This document shows positions 33,901 through 48,214 of a DNA stretch of 64,000 nt, piece by piece. Under the pieces are notes generated by a model. The model was not told the DNA's origin. It made no database searches and saw only the letters and a list, made by a program, of their open reading frames with translations. The stretch covers positions 19,085,323-19,149,322 of the forward strand of contig NW_024881272.1 in NCBI RefSeq assembly GCF_018691265.1. Direction: 5' to 3'. Position 1 is the stretch's first letter, and every line of letters starts with the position of its first letter. The stretch comes from Tyto alba (taxonomy: Eukaryota; Chordata; Aves; Strigiformes; Tytonidae). The position numbers and the translations under genes were made by a program.

Positions 33901-36900
33901 AAGTACACAAGTAACCCCTTTGAGACAGCGAGTGATTCAGCAGCCAACTTTTTTTTCTACTGATTACTTTGTAGAGACAAACAATATACTTCATTGGTTG
34001 CCATGTTTGATAATGATTCGATAATCAGTACAATTATATTATGTAAAACATAAAATCCACCTCATGTCTGCAGTATCCTATCAAAGCTGTGAAGTACACG
34101 GAGTCATAAGTAGTGCTGGTTTATTTTTTTTTAAAGTGATAAGGCTGTGTAATTGTTTAAAACCAGCAAGCAGCAGAAGCATGTCACATAAGGTTTTAAA
34201 TAACCTGTTCCTCTTCTACCATTGGTGCTCATTGTCTACCCACAATGTAGACTTCTTTAATTTTGCAAAACAGTAAAATGTCAGATAAATGGTGTCATAA
34301 TGAAATTTCAGAACCAGTCAAGCTATGATAAAAGATCAGATCTTTGCCTAAAATATTCTCGAGAATCATTAAACTACTGTGAAAACTTTCTTGGAGACCT
34401 GTTTGAGAATTGTTACAGGCAGACAAAGTGGTCTAGGATTGTTACATTTTATTTTTTCTCAATAGATTCTGGCCTCCGTCTTTTTATGAGACACAAGAGC
34501 TTGAGTATGGTTTTGGAAAGGAAGGATGGTGGCTCTGAAAGATGTTCAACAGGATCAGAAGATCCTGAAATTAGTGGAAGAGAGCATCTCTGTAGGTGGC
34601 AGCCTGCTGTTGCTAAGAACAATCAAGAGAGGGGAGAGTGCCTTTAATAATATAAAATTTCATGCTTGCATTTCTCTGGAATTAAGTGTAAACTGAATGA
34701 TCAGGTTTATCTTGTAAGAAATTTTAGTCCATATATATTTTAAAAAACCTAGTTTATTTCCATTTCACATAAATTTCCTACTTTTATTAAGTCTTGTTTT
34801 ACTAAGATTATGGTTTAGGAGAAATTTCACATGGATATTTCTGAAGAGATATAATCCTACAGTGTCTCTTTAGAGAAAAAGGAAGTTCAAGTTCTATAAA
34901 TGGAGAGTTCAAATACTGCTCTGACATTTACTGATGACATTCCAACCCTTAGTAATTCGATGCAGTTATACTCAAGCACCAAGATACAAAGCATGTGTGA
35001 TGCAGAAATAGACATTTAAATGCTCCTTTGCATACTTGTATCTCCTGGGAGATTCCCCCAGACAGAAGCATTCAGAGGTGATAGTCCCGCTGATTTCTCT
35101 TTCAGTGTGCACATATAATAATGGAGGGGAGATGTGGTTGTCTTCTAATGACATGTTTCTAGTAGACCCGTCATCCCAAGATCTGAAAAAAAAAAAAGCT
35201 CCCCAGAATGAAATAAATCCCAGTAACAGAAACAAAAACTCCGTGCTCTTGTTTTGAGGAAGACATCATTTGAAACCTGCTAGGTACTGCTTGTTGATAG
35301 CATTCTTGGCATGGTTCCACTCCTGAACTTAGCGTGCTTAAGCAATACTCACATCTGCTGTGTGTACTGGGAACAGTGGTACCAACTGCAGTTCCTGTTT
35401 TTTATAAAATACTGCTTGCTAGGTTTCAGCTCTTCTGGCTTTCATTACCAAGCTAATGTCTGAAAACAGGATAACTTTATGATTTTTATACAGTAAGTCT
35501 TGTTTCTTTCTAGCAGCCTAGTAATTTCTCAGTTCTTGCCATCATATCTGGCTTTAAATGGTAAATATCAAGAATATTATTTCCCTTCTATCTTCTCACT
35601 ATATTGAATGACTTAATTTCTGTGTTAAAATAGGAACTTTGCTCTATCCATCCATCTAATTCTGCCCCATTTGGAGCACTTTTTGGTATCGTATAATGGA
35701 AAAATAGTAGTTCTTTCTGTGAAGGTGTCTTTTGTGAAGTTTCAAATTTTGTTGTATTAGTCAAACAAAGAATGAAAACTTAAAGTGCCCAAGCATCCAG
35801 TTTTTCATAGGCCCTCTAAACATCCTATCTCATTTTGCCGTTTGGCAAACTCATGTTAGGAGATCTAACCACTCTCCACAGTTTCTAAAGGACACCTTGA
35901 TGATTTGGTTGTCCTTTCTTTGAACAATATTAAAGTGACTTCCTTCCTTCAAACTTTTTTTCCAGTCAGAACAAACGCATTTTTAAATCATTTTCTAACA
36001 CCTATTTTGGAAGTCAGATCAGAGTTACATTAGAAATTTTGAACACATTAGAGTTTAATGCCTGAGTTTTCTATTCATTGCAGCTGCAACAGTCCAAGTG
36101 AAGATGGAATTTAGCCCCCAAGCTTGTTGCTCGTATCCATTTTCTCTCTGCTTTACATCTTGCTATTTACATTAGCAGTAGACATTTCAGAAACTCTGGA
36201 TGATGTATTTCCCAGGGATTATACAACTCTACAGTGAAGACTTTGTTTTGAATAACCATTTCATTTTTCTCACAAATGGCACATTTCAGTGACAGCTGTA
36301 ATTTGGCCAATCAAGTACTGGAAACAAGACAATCATGCCAAAAAGACCTCAGTGTGAACTCAGCAATTATTCTCTGGCACTATTTTTTTCTGTTTGCCTC
36401 TAGCACACGTAGCCCAAATCTTACAGGAAGACTGTAACTGTAACTGCCCTCCCCAGTAGGTTCTCTACGAATCTCCTTACTTATTCAGGACCATCCTAAA
36501 TTTGCTGTGTTTTCCTTTTTTGGCAAAAACTTATATTTTAAAATCTTATAGTTATTAGTCTCATGGTATCATTTACTTAAATAGGGGAAAAGTGTATTTT
36601 ACTCTAACTATTACCTCCTGGATAAATATTGGTTTATAGTAGTGAACCTCATATTTCATTTTGTATGTCAGACTTTGCTTTCCAAAGTATGAAGAGATGC
36701 ATCTAAAAACCACGGATGAATTATTTAAAGGTATGTCCAAGGTTGCCAGATTTGATTCCAGATTTTACTGATTTAACATCTACTTTGGTCCAGGATGATA
36801 TAAATTGAGTGCTTCAAACAGGAGGTCATAATGAAGACTCATACACACTTGAAAAGTTGTGTGAAAGTGCATATGGATTACAGAAATCCATACAGATATC

Positions 36901-39300
36901 CATTACAGAATTCCAAGGTGAATGTCGAAGCAGTTTATTCTGGATGAATGGCTTGATGTGAGATGGATAGTTTTAGGAACAATGTCTGACTGAGCTGTCA
37001 AGTTGCTCCAGGAATGAGATTATTTCTTTTATGATAGATGAGGCCTCTGGTGGGGCATGTGAGATGTGATCAGACTTCCTGAATTATCTTACCATTGTAT
37101 TTATTTGATTAGCCATTCAGAAGCTTGAGTGCTTGAATCTAAAAATCTGGAATTAATTATCCTTGCTTAATGTTTATCACACTGGAATGGATTAATCATC
37201 CTTTGAACTAGATTGTTTCCGTACTGATACATTACTCAAGATTAACTTAGACTTATCAAAATTTTATTAACTAAAAATTCATAGGCCATTAGTAAAGGTC
37301 AGTACCAGTCTCAGACATTTCCTTCAAAGCAGTAAACTGCACTCAGTAAACTGCTCTGTTTATTCTGATTCTGCAATGGCTTTTGATGGTGTTCTCTTTG
37401 CTCATGGAAGGTGCTGCTGACCACTGCTACCCTGCTAGAGAGCATGTTTCCAGTGCTCAGAGATGAATACACAAGTGGTGGCAATTCACAGTCCCACACT
37501 TGTCTGACAAATGTGCAGACATTTAACATATTTCAGGCATGCACACAAACATAAAAAAAAGGGTTTTGTGAGCAAAGTGAGAGTGTGAATGTTTGTGGTT
37601 GCAGCTATCCTGCCTTCATTTCAAAATACACTCCTTTTGTCTGTCATACCCGCTATTTCTAGCTAAATGAAATAATTCTCTCATACAGAAATATCTTAGA
37701 ATGGTTGGTTTCATTCCTCTACTTCCCCTCCCTTCCTCCTTTAAAAATAATGTTTATGCACAGTTTCGTGGGAAAAGAAACTCACAAATTTCTGAACTTC
37801 AGTATCTTTACTTGGAGCTTGTATTCAACTTTTTCCACACAGCCTTAGACATGCTATTGTTCTTAGTTGAGGAGAAGCAAAGACAAAAAGTAAGTTTTAA
37901 TTCACACAATGTGTTATATTAAATGAAGCAACTCCTACTCCTATGCTCAGTCTCTATCTAATTAATTTTTTTATATTCTAGTACCTGTTAGAATCAATGG
38001 CCAGAGTTTTATTAAAACTCCATAGGAGTTTTGCCAGTGACATCAACATCGTCAGAACTTTGTCACATACTTTTCTACTCACTGCATGTGAAGTAAAAGT
38101 CTGTAGCTGGTTTCTGAAGCTGGGTTTTTTGTTTTATTCAGAACTGTAGAAAACTGTGGACCAATTCAACCTGGCCATAAGTAAGTGCAGCACCTTTTCA
38201 GTCAGTGATCCTGTTCCAGATCCTTAGCTTGCCCACTTGAAAATATCTGTACTAAGCGCTCACAGAGCCCATAGGACAAAAATAACTTCCACGCGTTAAG
38301 CCACTTAAATCTGTCAAACATGAGAAATTATTTTACCCAACATAATTCAATGTTTGAATTTGGCATTTTCAGTGACATATTGTACCACAAATCATGTTTC
38401 TTAAATATGTCCCTAATGATGTAAAATTCATAGGGTAAGGCACCTGGTAACCATCCGACAGTGTCAAGGCATTTGATATTAATTTTAGAGCTCTTACTAT
38501 TCCAGTGCATAAAACTTAGTATTACCATCTTCATATTTAATGTGCATATGTGCTGGCAAATACAAAATTTATATTTGGACTGCACACCTGTCTGTGGGTG
38601 ACTTTTGACTGTGGCTATACTTTTGAAATTAGAAACAACAGACTTAGTGTTCATATGAACGCCTCTCAGTAGAACATATTGCTGACAGCTGTTTTATTCG
38701 CTAGGTACTAAAACATTAAAAGAAGCTATATTTAGATTCCTTTAAATAAATAATCAAGAGTTTTGTCATTCTTAACATACCCTTAAAGTCTGTGAAACCA
38801 AATGATAAATTGGGGTTGACTCTCTGGAGCATCTGCTCAAGAAAAAGGATGTTGAATAACCTTTTAATTATATTGAACTCATTAGCTGAAACCCTTCTTC
38901 TTAATGAGTAATTGGTTTTATAAAAGAAAGGAGGTAATGGTTGAAATTGGTAAAATTAGATGAAAATTCTACTCATACATCGAACAGTAAAACTTTATGT
39001 AAGGCAGCCAGGAAATCCCAGACTTACAGCCAATACCCTTGAAGAAATTACCTTTTTGTTTTTCTACTTTATTCTTTCTGAATACTCACTGTATATCAGA
39101 CCTTGCTCATTTGCCTCCATTTACTTTGAGACAATCTGTACTTCATATGTTGGACAAAGAAGGTCTTGTAAAGCTGTGCTTGCAAGTGAACAGGCCCTAA
39201 CTTCAGCAAAATTTCATCTAGTGCAACTTTCAGTGTTAGCAGCTCAGGCCCATGCCATCTCCTGTGTCTTTCCTAGCAGGACATCATGGTAAACTAGAAT
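27950..39300. other. Gene-poor AT-rich intergenic stretch
   Basis: Downstream of ODF2L. There is a poly-T of about 18 at 29442-29459 and no ORF with family resemblance. 37090-37215 is a patch dense in homeodomain-like words (TAATTA, GGATTAAT, GGATTAATC-type), a possible regulatory element that cannot be judged without conservation data. No CR1-type avian LINE 3' repeats (ATTCTATG tandem) were seen. Confidence 0.5.
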
Positions 39301-42300
39301 AATTGGAAAAAAAGGGACTATAGTATTGCACAAAGACAAATAGAAAATCCTGCAGATGACCAAATGCCCACTTGTCAGGCTATTGAAGTAGGTCCAGTAA
39401 GAGTGATGGTGAGAGGCATGAATACTCATTTTCCTGGTGAACTCTCACCCTTGAGAAACTGTCCTGCCGCACCAAAGACATCCTCTGAGCCCCAGGCACA
39501 GCCAGCCAAGGTAAGCAAAAAAGCCAACTCTGCCTTGAGGGTCAAGAAGAGCTGGAACCACCTGAGCAACCCTTTGCTCTTACTAGGTAAGGGATATTCT
39601 GTCCCTTGCATCATTGGCAGTGGTTGGGAAGGAGTTTTCCCCAGGGAAGGACAGTTTGCTTGAATGTGAAAGGCTTCTTTGCCTTCCTCACAATTTCAAA
39701 TAGGCTTTCAGAGTTGGAGAGCTTGTGAACTGGAGAAAACCGGACAAAGTGGATGTTTATCTCAGCTGTTTTTTTCAGTGACAAGGAGCTCACTGGAGTC
39801 AGTAAGGCCAGGAATCAGTCTTCAAGAATAAATACCGAGCACCTGACTGAACCTAGAACCTTGATTTCTTCTTTCTCATCCCTAAACAACCCCAAATTTT
39901 GAGGAGTTTTTACATTCTTCAAACACAGGCATATGATAGGAGCTGAGTGGGTGTGCAAGTGCATACAAAGATCCACTTTATACATTGGAAAATTTTGGTA
40001 TAACTTGTTTTTAAAAGCAATTTGTAATTCAATACAAACGTGAATGGTTTCTATGATCTTTTCAGTTGTGTGCTGGTGTCAGTAGCTCTCTTTAAAATGT
40101 ACCTCTAGATATCCAAAACCAGAAATACAGCAGACTAAGAATGAAACTAAATCCTTGTGGTTGCTTGTTTGTTAGTCTCATGCTTAAACGTCTTGTTTGT
40201 CGTGGATTTGCTCATTAAAGCTACTATTGGTTTCTAGGGAGATCTACAGTCTGCCTATTCCACAGTCATTGCTCTTAGAGAAATATTTGAAGGCGCATAG
40301 TCATTTTAGAGGTGTTAATAGCATGTAATCACAGCAGAAATAATGAAAACAACCAACCTGTCCATAGAGGTATGACAGCCAAATACTTCCAAAGGGAAGT
40401 TGTTTGATTCATTTTCAGGAAGGCATTTATTATGTCTTTGGTCTGCATACTTCTAAGGTTTGTCACTGTTGTGATACTTAAGATGGCTTATGCAGGAATA
40501 TTCTTGGTAGTATTGTTTTAGTACTAGCCCTGGAAATGGGAGAGGAAATTAAATGAAGTACGGTATTATTTCTGTCTCTTATCCACGTGAACTCTCAAAT
40601 CAGCTTGATTCTGTTCAAATTTCTAAAACACAGTTGCTCTCCTATGGGTATCACAATTAAATTCTCTAGGCTGCTGTATCACAGTATCCAACAAAACTAA
40701 TTATAGTCCCATATTATTAATAATTTGTAATAATAGAGGTACCAAAAATGGCTATAACCTTTCTTAGCTGTGAAAAGGTTGGCATCTGTAAACATCTATG
40801 GAGAGGTCTTGGAGCAGGTGGAAGAAAGCTTGATTGTTCTCCATTCTGCATTGCGTTATATATCAATACCTTTTCTATAGTAAGTTAAACCTGATTCAGG
40901 CTAGATGTGATTTATGTCATATTCATTTATAGCAGATGATAATTTAAATAAATTGTTTGCTTAATATCAACAAGTGGTTCTTACAGACTTCCTTTAATCA
41001 TGACATGCAACTATATATATTTTCATATATATATATTCAGAGCTCATTCACATGTTTCCCAACATAAAACAAAGAATGCATTGATATGAAAAAAGTTATC
41101 CCAAGAAATCTAGAGAATACAACTATATTAAACAGTTCCCAAAGAAGGTATAGGCTCTCCATTCATGATTAGTATTCAAAGCAAGTGCTCACATACGTGT
41201 TTTATTTTCAAGGGATTTTACACATTTCCTGCTACAAAACTTGCAGGTATTTTCTTCAGCACCCAATTTTTGAAGACATATGTGAGCAATGAAGAGTATA
41301 TTTTTACACTAAATTCATTGGAAATTAAATATAGTCCTGACCAATTCTTTTTTAATTACTAATTTCTCTCAGATCTCAGAGTGTGAGCAGCATGACAGCA
41401 GGACCTCAGCCATGGAGGGTTTCTGCATTCAGAGCAAGTGGCTCCCTCACATCAGGTCTTGGTATCAGCTCTTCGGTTTGTTCGTGAATCCCCAGCTCCT
41501 CTGCAGGCAGCTTTTACAGAGGTGTTTGACTGGAAATACAGTCAAGAATGGGCTTTTGCTGCTACACCCAATCAGTGTAGGGGCATATCCTTAGTCCTTT
41601 GGCAGTCAGCTGGGGACAGCCACATATTAGATGAAATCTGAATCTTTTTAAATGTCCCCAATGTCTTGCTGCTTATTTTGTTTCTATCATTCTATAGTAA
41701 CATGCTGGTTCATGTTCCCACAGGTAGTAACAATGCTCCTGGGAAAGCCTAAACATTTTTGTGACTATATACGATTAGCATACTTACTGGTTTTATTCAT
41801 AGATGCACTCTTGCAGGAATTATCATAACCAATAACCATATCTGATTGAATCGTAGATATTTAATCCAGTGATGACAACCAATTTCTGTCTAGTGTTAGC
41901 TTTGAACTTCTGTCAGTCTATAAAACATAATGAAGCGTTTGTGATCTCATTCTGGTGGGGAAAAACTTCAGATCAAAAGAAACTCTTTTATGTTTCCTTC
42001 ATTTTATTATTCACGGTTTTACTTCTATAGGCTGTGATCCACCAGATGAAGATGCTTAATTAATAGTGAACTGTGTTGTTTTCAGTTAAATCATTAAAGA
42101 ACTTACTTCAAAGATGCCAGATGGATTTTGTTTACAGCTAAATTAGCACCACTGATCTATTTTTAAGTGAGGATCCTTAAAAAATATATATGCATTTGCA
42201 AGAGGGAGTTAAGAATAGGCTGTGATAAAATTAAAAGGGATGGCAGTTAGTAAAATGTAATGCTGCACTGCACTTTAAGCCGAACATCGCTGACTCCATT

Positions 42301-45300
42301 TTACCAGAGTAAAGGTGCTCTCTCCTGCCTACCAGTTATGCTCACTGATACTTGAAATAAATATTATTGTATTTCACTGACCTGTGTAATAAAAAGACTC
42401 TGGTTGATAAACAAATGCTTACCACTCAGGGTGCAGATGACACTGTCACAGCCAGGGCTCCTGCCCGTGGCACCGGCAGGGCAGCAGAGACCCCGTGGAT
42501 AGTTTGTGCAGGATTTTTAGCAGCCAGCCCCGCGGCTGATGATGGTGCCAGTGCTGCACGGCACAGCCCGAGACAGTGCCCGGCAGTGATGCAGGAGAGG
42601 GTGAGGGGCAGCTGCCATGGAGCAGAGCCATGTCCCAGGAGACAGCACAGGGAGAGAGAAGGGGAAGGCAGAGCCCCAGGGTGAGGCTACGCACCGCTGG
42701 CCGCCGAGGAGAAACCAGTGCTCCCAGTGAGCCCAGCGCTGGCATGAGGACAGACCCGTGCCACTCCAGTATAGCCACAGTTACACTCAGGTCAGACTTT
42801 TCCTTTTTTCCAGCCCACAGTTACCCTTTTAGCAAAGTTAAATGTGAGAGAAATAAACATAAACTTCACACCCGGATGTAGTTTCCACCATACATATTCT
42901 TTTGTCATAGGACAAGGAAAAGGGACCATGCAAAGAACTGAGACAATCTTTTTCTTGTTTTTATCTTTAGTTTTGTATTTTTATGTTGACCTAAACTCAC
43001 TGATATATCTTCCATTTTTTATTAGGTCACAAACATTGCTCTCGAGAACACCAGGAGGAAAGAAAGAATATTTATTTTACAATACAGCAAATCCCTGCAC
43101 TGTCTGGAAAAGTGAAAAATCTGGACAATATCAGTCCAAACAGTCTCCCATTTCTTTCTGAGCAAGAACCGTGCAGAGGAAGCAGGCTCTGCACAAAGAC
43201 ATGATGTATAAACAGCAAAGGTAAGTCCAATAAAAGCATAAGCAGAAAAATCAAACTAAACATTGTAGGTCTGGACATTACAAGTGCCACTTCTTTGCTC
43301 ACTGAATGACAGACCATTATCAGGTACAGTGGGAAGACAGTAGAAGCTGTGTAGAAACACTTACCATCAGACATCAGATCAACACTCACTGGGGAGGCAG
43401 CCTGAATAACCACCTTAGAGAAATGTCAGAAAATTTCCATGTTTATTTGTTCTGATTTGTATGTCTAATTTACTCAGTGTTGGCTTTTCAATGTTAATTG
43501 ATGTCCCTGTTATTCCCTCCAGTGAACCAAAGGCTCAGCTTCTCTCTTTATTCACATGATTTTTAAAAGATTCTACTGGCTTATTATTAAAAATTCACTT
43601 GGTGTGAAAACTAGGAGTCATTCAGTTCCCACAGTTATTTGTGCTGTGTGGATACTGCTTGATAATACATTAACTAATAGAAAGGGCAAGCAGAAATATA
43701 CCTCTGTCAGCAGAGGAAAAGCCTCTCCTTCTCAGACACGAGAAGGATTCTGAAGTACTTGCTGTATCGCAGGAGTGAAATCTTATTCAGAAATGCGAGA
43801 AAAGTAATTCCTTGGTCAATGTGACATTTCAGCCATTTCAGATCTTCTCTTTCTTGTGCCTTTGTGGCATAGTCCCTGATTTTCCACTGTATGCTGAAAT
43901 ATGGACACAGACCCTTCAAGGGACAAGGAGAAATGTGAAAAGCCCTTCTGTGGTGACTGACAGTTTCAGCCCCTCGCTTCAGACTATTTATGACAATTTA
44001 TGCTCACTAATTTATTACTGCTGCTGCAATCTCTGTATGATTAATAACACAAAGCATGATTCTTTTTACTAAAAGACTCTCTCCAGAGTGTCCCAGGCTA
44101 TCAGCTGGAAACAGCCTCCAAAGGAGGTTTTCTCCCAAGATGAACGCAGAAGGTCATTGGAAAACCGATTTAGTGTTCCGTATTCCGTGTGTGCTCTGTT
44201 CTGTCCAATTAGGTTTCAATAAATCAGGCTCATCAGCTGCAACTTTTCTCTACTGCCAGATACCAGTTAAAAAATTCAAGGGACGTGTTACTTGGTTACA
44301 AATTGCCACGGAAGGATGATCCCAGCTGTAATGAAGGGGTATGTTATGGGGGAAGGTGCTGAGTTAGAAAGTTCCTTGTGCTCCACATCTCATAGAAAAT
44401 GGTTTGTGGGGAAAACTGTAAATAAGAGAACATATGGCACAAATTATACCATAAGCGCTAAACAAATCTTAAACTGTAAACGTCCTCTTGTGCTAGACCT
44501 TCTTAGAAACATTCTGCAGTCTTTGCAATAAGCTGATGGCTCCAGTAAATGTTATTTTACAAAGAGAGTTTGTTTTGTTTAGAAGTTTGATGTAAGAAAA
44601 GTGTCTCGGCTGCTGTGAGAGGCTTTTTGGCAGTGGCACTACTTTCACGTCCTCACGTGTAGGAAGAACAGCCAGCCCAGTCCCTGCCCTGAAAGGCTCC
44701 AAGCAAATGGGCAGTTGTGTGACAGTAAAAGACACCTCAGCTCCACCTCTGCTGGAAATAGTCAGCAGGAGCTTGTCTTCAAGATGGAGCTGCATCTGTG
44801 AGTCAAATATGACTTTCTATGGACATGGATTATGTCCTCCTGTGCAGAGGAATATTTCTTGAATCTTTTAAGCTGTTGCCAATTAACTGCAAATCTTATT
44901 CCTAACATATGTGGAGTTCACAGCTGGACTCAGTCAAATAAAGGCACTCCGGTAGTGTTTCTGGAGTACTTTTGATTAACTGAGTGTATCCTATGGTAAG
45001 GAGGATCATTACCTGCACTGTACATTGTATCTAAATACACTATATTTTCAGCAAAATCATTAAAATTTACTAAGCCCAGGGAAGTTTTCCTGTGGAATCT
45101 TTTCAGACCATTTAGTATTAGTAACGTCTCTCTAATAAACTGGACAAACCAGCTTCTATTGATGCTTTTACTGACTTGAATTATTTAATTTTATGTTTAG
45201 AGCACTTTTTTCTTTATCAACTACTATTTATCGTGAATAAAAATCTTATGCATGGCACAATACCTCTATATAATGTTCTGAAAATAAAAGACACATGTTC

Positions 45301-47400
45301 CTTTGACAGAAAACTTTACAACAGAAGGAATCCCTTAGGAGTTTTTTACGCTGTAAAAATAAACAGAGAAAAATGTTTTCTTTCTTAGGTGGTAAATAAT
45401 TAAAAAAAAAAAAGTTACAAAAAAATAGATAAAATCTTCAGATACTTAAAAATATGGCCCTCCAAACAGACATTAATAACTGTATACATGCTGAGTCCTC
45501 TGATATGGAGTACAAAGTTAATTTCACTAGACAGATATTAACTAAGAAGAAGTGTAAGACTGAGAAAACAAGTAAAAAATTTCACATACTTCATACTATT
45601 CATTAAAAATTACTGACAGCAGAATGATGTATGAAATTACCATGAACATCTTGCCAAGGCAAGACTGTGATCTCTTCATCACTTTGGTTAAAATGTTCAT
45701 ATTGCTTCTATCTTCTGTATTTGGCTTTTTAAATTTACTTATGCTTTAGTTCTAGGAGACCGAGTCCCAAAGGGCACCACTTGCAGTGAGGTAGGTCTCT
45801 GGGGTATCATCACACTTAGGACAGATTCTCTCAAGTCCTTGATGGTGAAATGTGAAGAGAGAGGTCCACCCTTGACCAGGTCCAGACACAGAGCTGCCTC
45901 CCCAGGGCCCAGTGAGCAGGAGCCACTGCTCCGCTACCAGCCACTGCAGAAGCATCCTCAGAAGCATCTGGAAATGTAAAGGCAGGCTCTGACGTAGCTT
46001 TCCACAGTCTGACAGGAGTTCATCCCCTATTGTGCACATCTGGTGTGTATTTATGTGCCCTAGAAAATGGAAAAGTAAAAGCCGAACATGTGGACTTAAC
46101 CCATTTCACCTAAAGAGGTGAAAAGTGGGTGTTTAGATATTATCAGGTCTGTAGCTGGCAGTCATATACACACTGTGTAAATCTCCCCACACCCGGAGGC
46201 ACCCGGGGTGCAAAGGCATCCTCTGCCAGCAGCCAGCAGAGCCGGCAGATGCTCAGCAGAGCCCGAGGGCTGGCGATGCGAGGAGGAGGACTCGCACAGA
46301 TACACGACCTGTCCATGGAGAAGCTGGTAACATCCCGGCATGAAATATTCTCGTGCTCTTTCAATGCACAGGTGCAAAAGGATCCAGGAAAAAAATCTCA
46401 AGAACAGGTTCTTTTGTACGGCATGTGTTTCAGGTTTTACTGAACACTGCACAGTGGCCTGTCGGTAAAGGAATCTCCTTGGTAAATTATGTTTTGTGTA
46501 ATGATCCCACATTTAGTGAGACAAACCTGGATTATCAACCAATTGTCCTATTTTGGCCTCAGACTCAGTTTAACCAAGCAAATCTAGGACTGGAGGACAT
46601 GCAGCAGGATCTTTTTTTGCTGTTAATCAGCTCAGAGCAGTGTACTTGTTTCAGGAACATATTTTACTTCTGTGGGTCCCAGAAAACCACCAGTACCTCA
46701 ACATACATCATACTGGAAAATACTGTGATGATGCCCAACATCAAATGTAATTCTGAACCGACTTTGAAATGTGCCATTTACAGTGACCCACATTCACCAT
46801 TGCTAAAGGGTGTATTCGTGCTGTGGACTGAAACAGAGCTTCACATGCTTACACCAATGTTTTTATCCATCTCTCTAAATAGCTGCTTTATTAGTAATTG
46901 TTGATTCTACTTTAAAAGGTGCTTATAAGCAGATGGTTTTACCTCATAAATCACTTCAGCACAAAGATAGATGTTCTTTATGCAGAAGTGGAGTTTGTGC
47001 CTTCTTTACTTGCTTACTCATATTAACAGGAATGTGTATGCAAATTTCCTGTCTTCCAGCAGCTACAATAAATTGCTCTTGGGCACTTGAACCCCTTCCA
47101 GCTTGATTTAGAAGTTCAAAAGAAATGTAAATATATACATTGCCTCCACCACTAAAAGCTGGGGCAAGGGAAGTTGACTGCTTGGGTAACAGTTTTAACC
47201 CCATGTTAGCAATTTTTGAAGGTGCTGTGGTTTTAATGAGATGGGGCTGTCTTCCCCCACCCCTTTGTATGTTCAATAAGCCAGAAAAATGCAAATAACA
47301 CAGATATGAATAAAACATAAACTATAGACTGAAGGTTAAATACATTTTGGCCCTCTATATGAGAAACAGCCTCAGCAGAAGCCCTGGGTAGAGCTCCAGC
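39300..47400. other. Intergenic stretch with GC-richer patches
   Basis: Patches of higher GC occur at 42430-42760 and 46180-46330, with scattered CpG but far weaker than the island at 7.5-8.1 kb. Alternating AT runs occur at 41010-41035. The longest ORF is 46353-46904 (183 codons), with no recognisable domain or coding-like repeats. No exon series with conserved protein could be assembled. Confidence 0.45.
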
Positions 47401-47456
47401 TGAGATGTGTTGTCTCTAATTACAATGATCAGTCCCAAACAATCAGCTGGTTTCCC

Positions 47457-47463
47457 TATATAG
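47457..47463 (+). promoter_or_regulatory. Candidate TATA box with downstream splice donor
   Basis: TATATAG follows TTTCCC and is followed by a GC-rich segment. About 95 bases later (47558) there is a perfect GTAAGT donor. A TATA element, a plausible start region about 30 bases on, and a consensus donor could mark the first exon of an unannotated transcript. No downstream exon was identified. Confidence 0.25.
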
Positions 47464-48151
47464 CCCCCTCGCTGCTGGGGGAGGGGGATGTTGTTCTTCA
47501 GCTGGGTGGGTGTTGGCTCTGGGCAGTAGTTCTGGGTGTCTCTAGAAGCAGCAATGTGTAAGTAAGGCTGTTATTCCATGTTGTGGCTGTCGTGTTGTGC
47601 ATACTAGGCTCAATGTGTTTTAATAAAGTTGACTCTTTGTAGAATGATGTTGGGGTTATTTTTGTCTTTTGGGGGAGAAATAGATGTGCTTCATACTGTG
47701 GTTTTTGATGGTTGGTTGAGTGCAGCTGCTAATGTGCATCTTGCATGTAGATGGGGGTTTTGAATCCTTATTTGGCTTTTCTCTACTCTTTCCTTTCTCT
47801 GCTGTGATGCTCACATATGAGTGTCTAGAAACTCATTCTATGTAGTCAAGTGAGTTGTTTTGCTGTCTCAGTGCTCTGTCACTGTATGTGACTGTAGCTA
47901 TAGTTGTATGTGTAAATATTGCAAGATGTTTGTACATAGACTTGTGACTGCAGATATGTGCTTGGGCTTTTTTACTGTCTTTTCTCTCATAATCTTAGTG
48001 TAGAATAAGGGAAGAGCTGAGTTATTACTTTGTTGTAAAACTTTGGAAAGCATCTGAAAGAGTGGTATGGTTATATAGTGTGTGCTGTGTCACGGCTTGT
48101 GTGATGCACTGTTTATTTCCCTCTGTCAATTGTAGGGTATTTGTGAAAGGA

Positions 48152-48214
48152 AATAAAAATACAAATTTTTGTTTCTGTAGCTGAAGAAAAGCGAAAAAAA
48201 AAAAAAAAAAAAAA
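48152..48214 (+). mobile_element. Possible 3' end of a retroposed transcript (poly(A) tract)
   Basis: AATAAA at 48152-48157 is followed about 37 bases later by 21 consecutive A residues (48194-48214). The signal-then-tail spacing is that of a processed transcript copied back into the genome. The parent sequence and target-site duplications were not recognised, so a chance A-run near a poly(A) signal remains possible. Confidence 0.35.

Noticed and set aside
34494..34674. Protein-like frame (VALKDVQQDQKILKLVEES...) of about 60 codons
   Set aside because: No splice sites, start context or family resemblance; chance is adequate.
39454..39515. Exon-like stretch ending in a GTAAGC donor
   Set aside because: No matching acceptor or downstream exon and no recognisable protein; isolated donor-like words are common.
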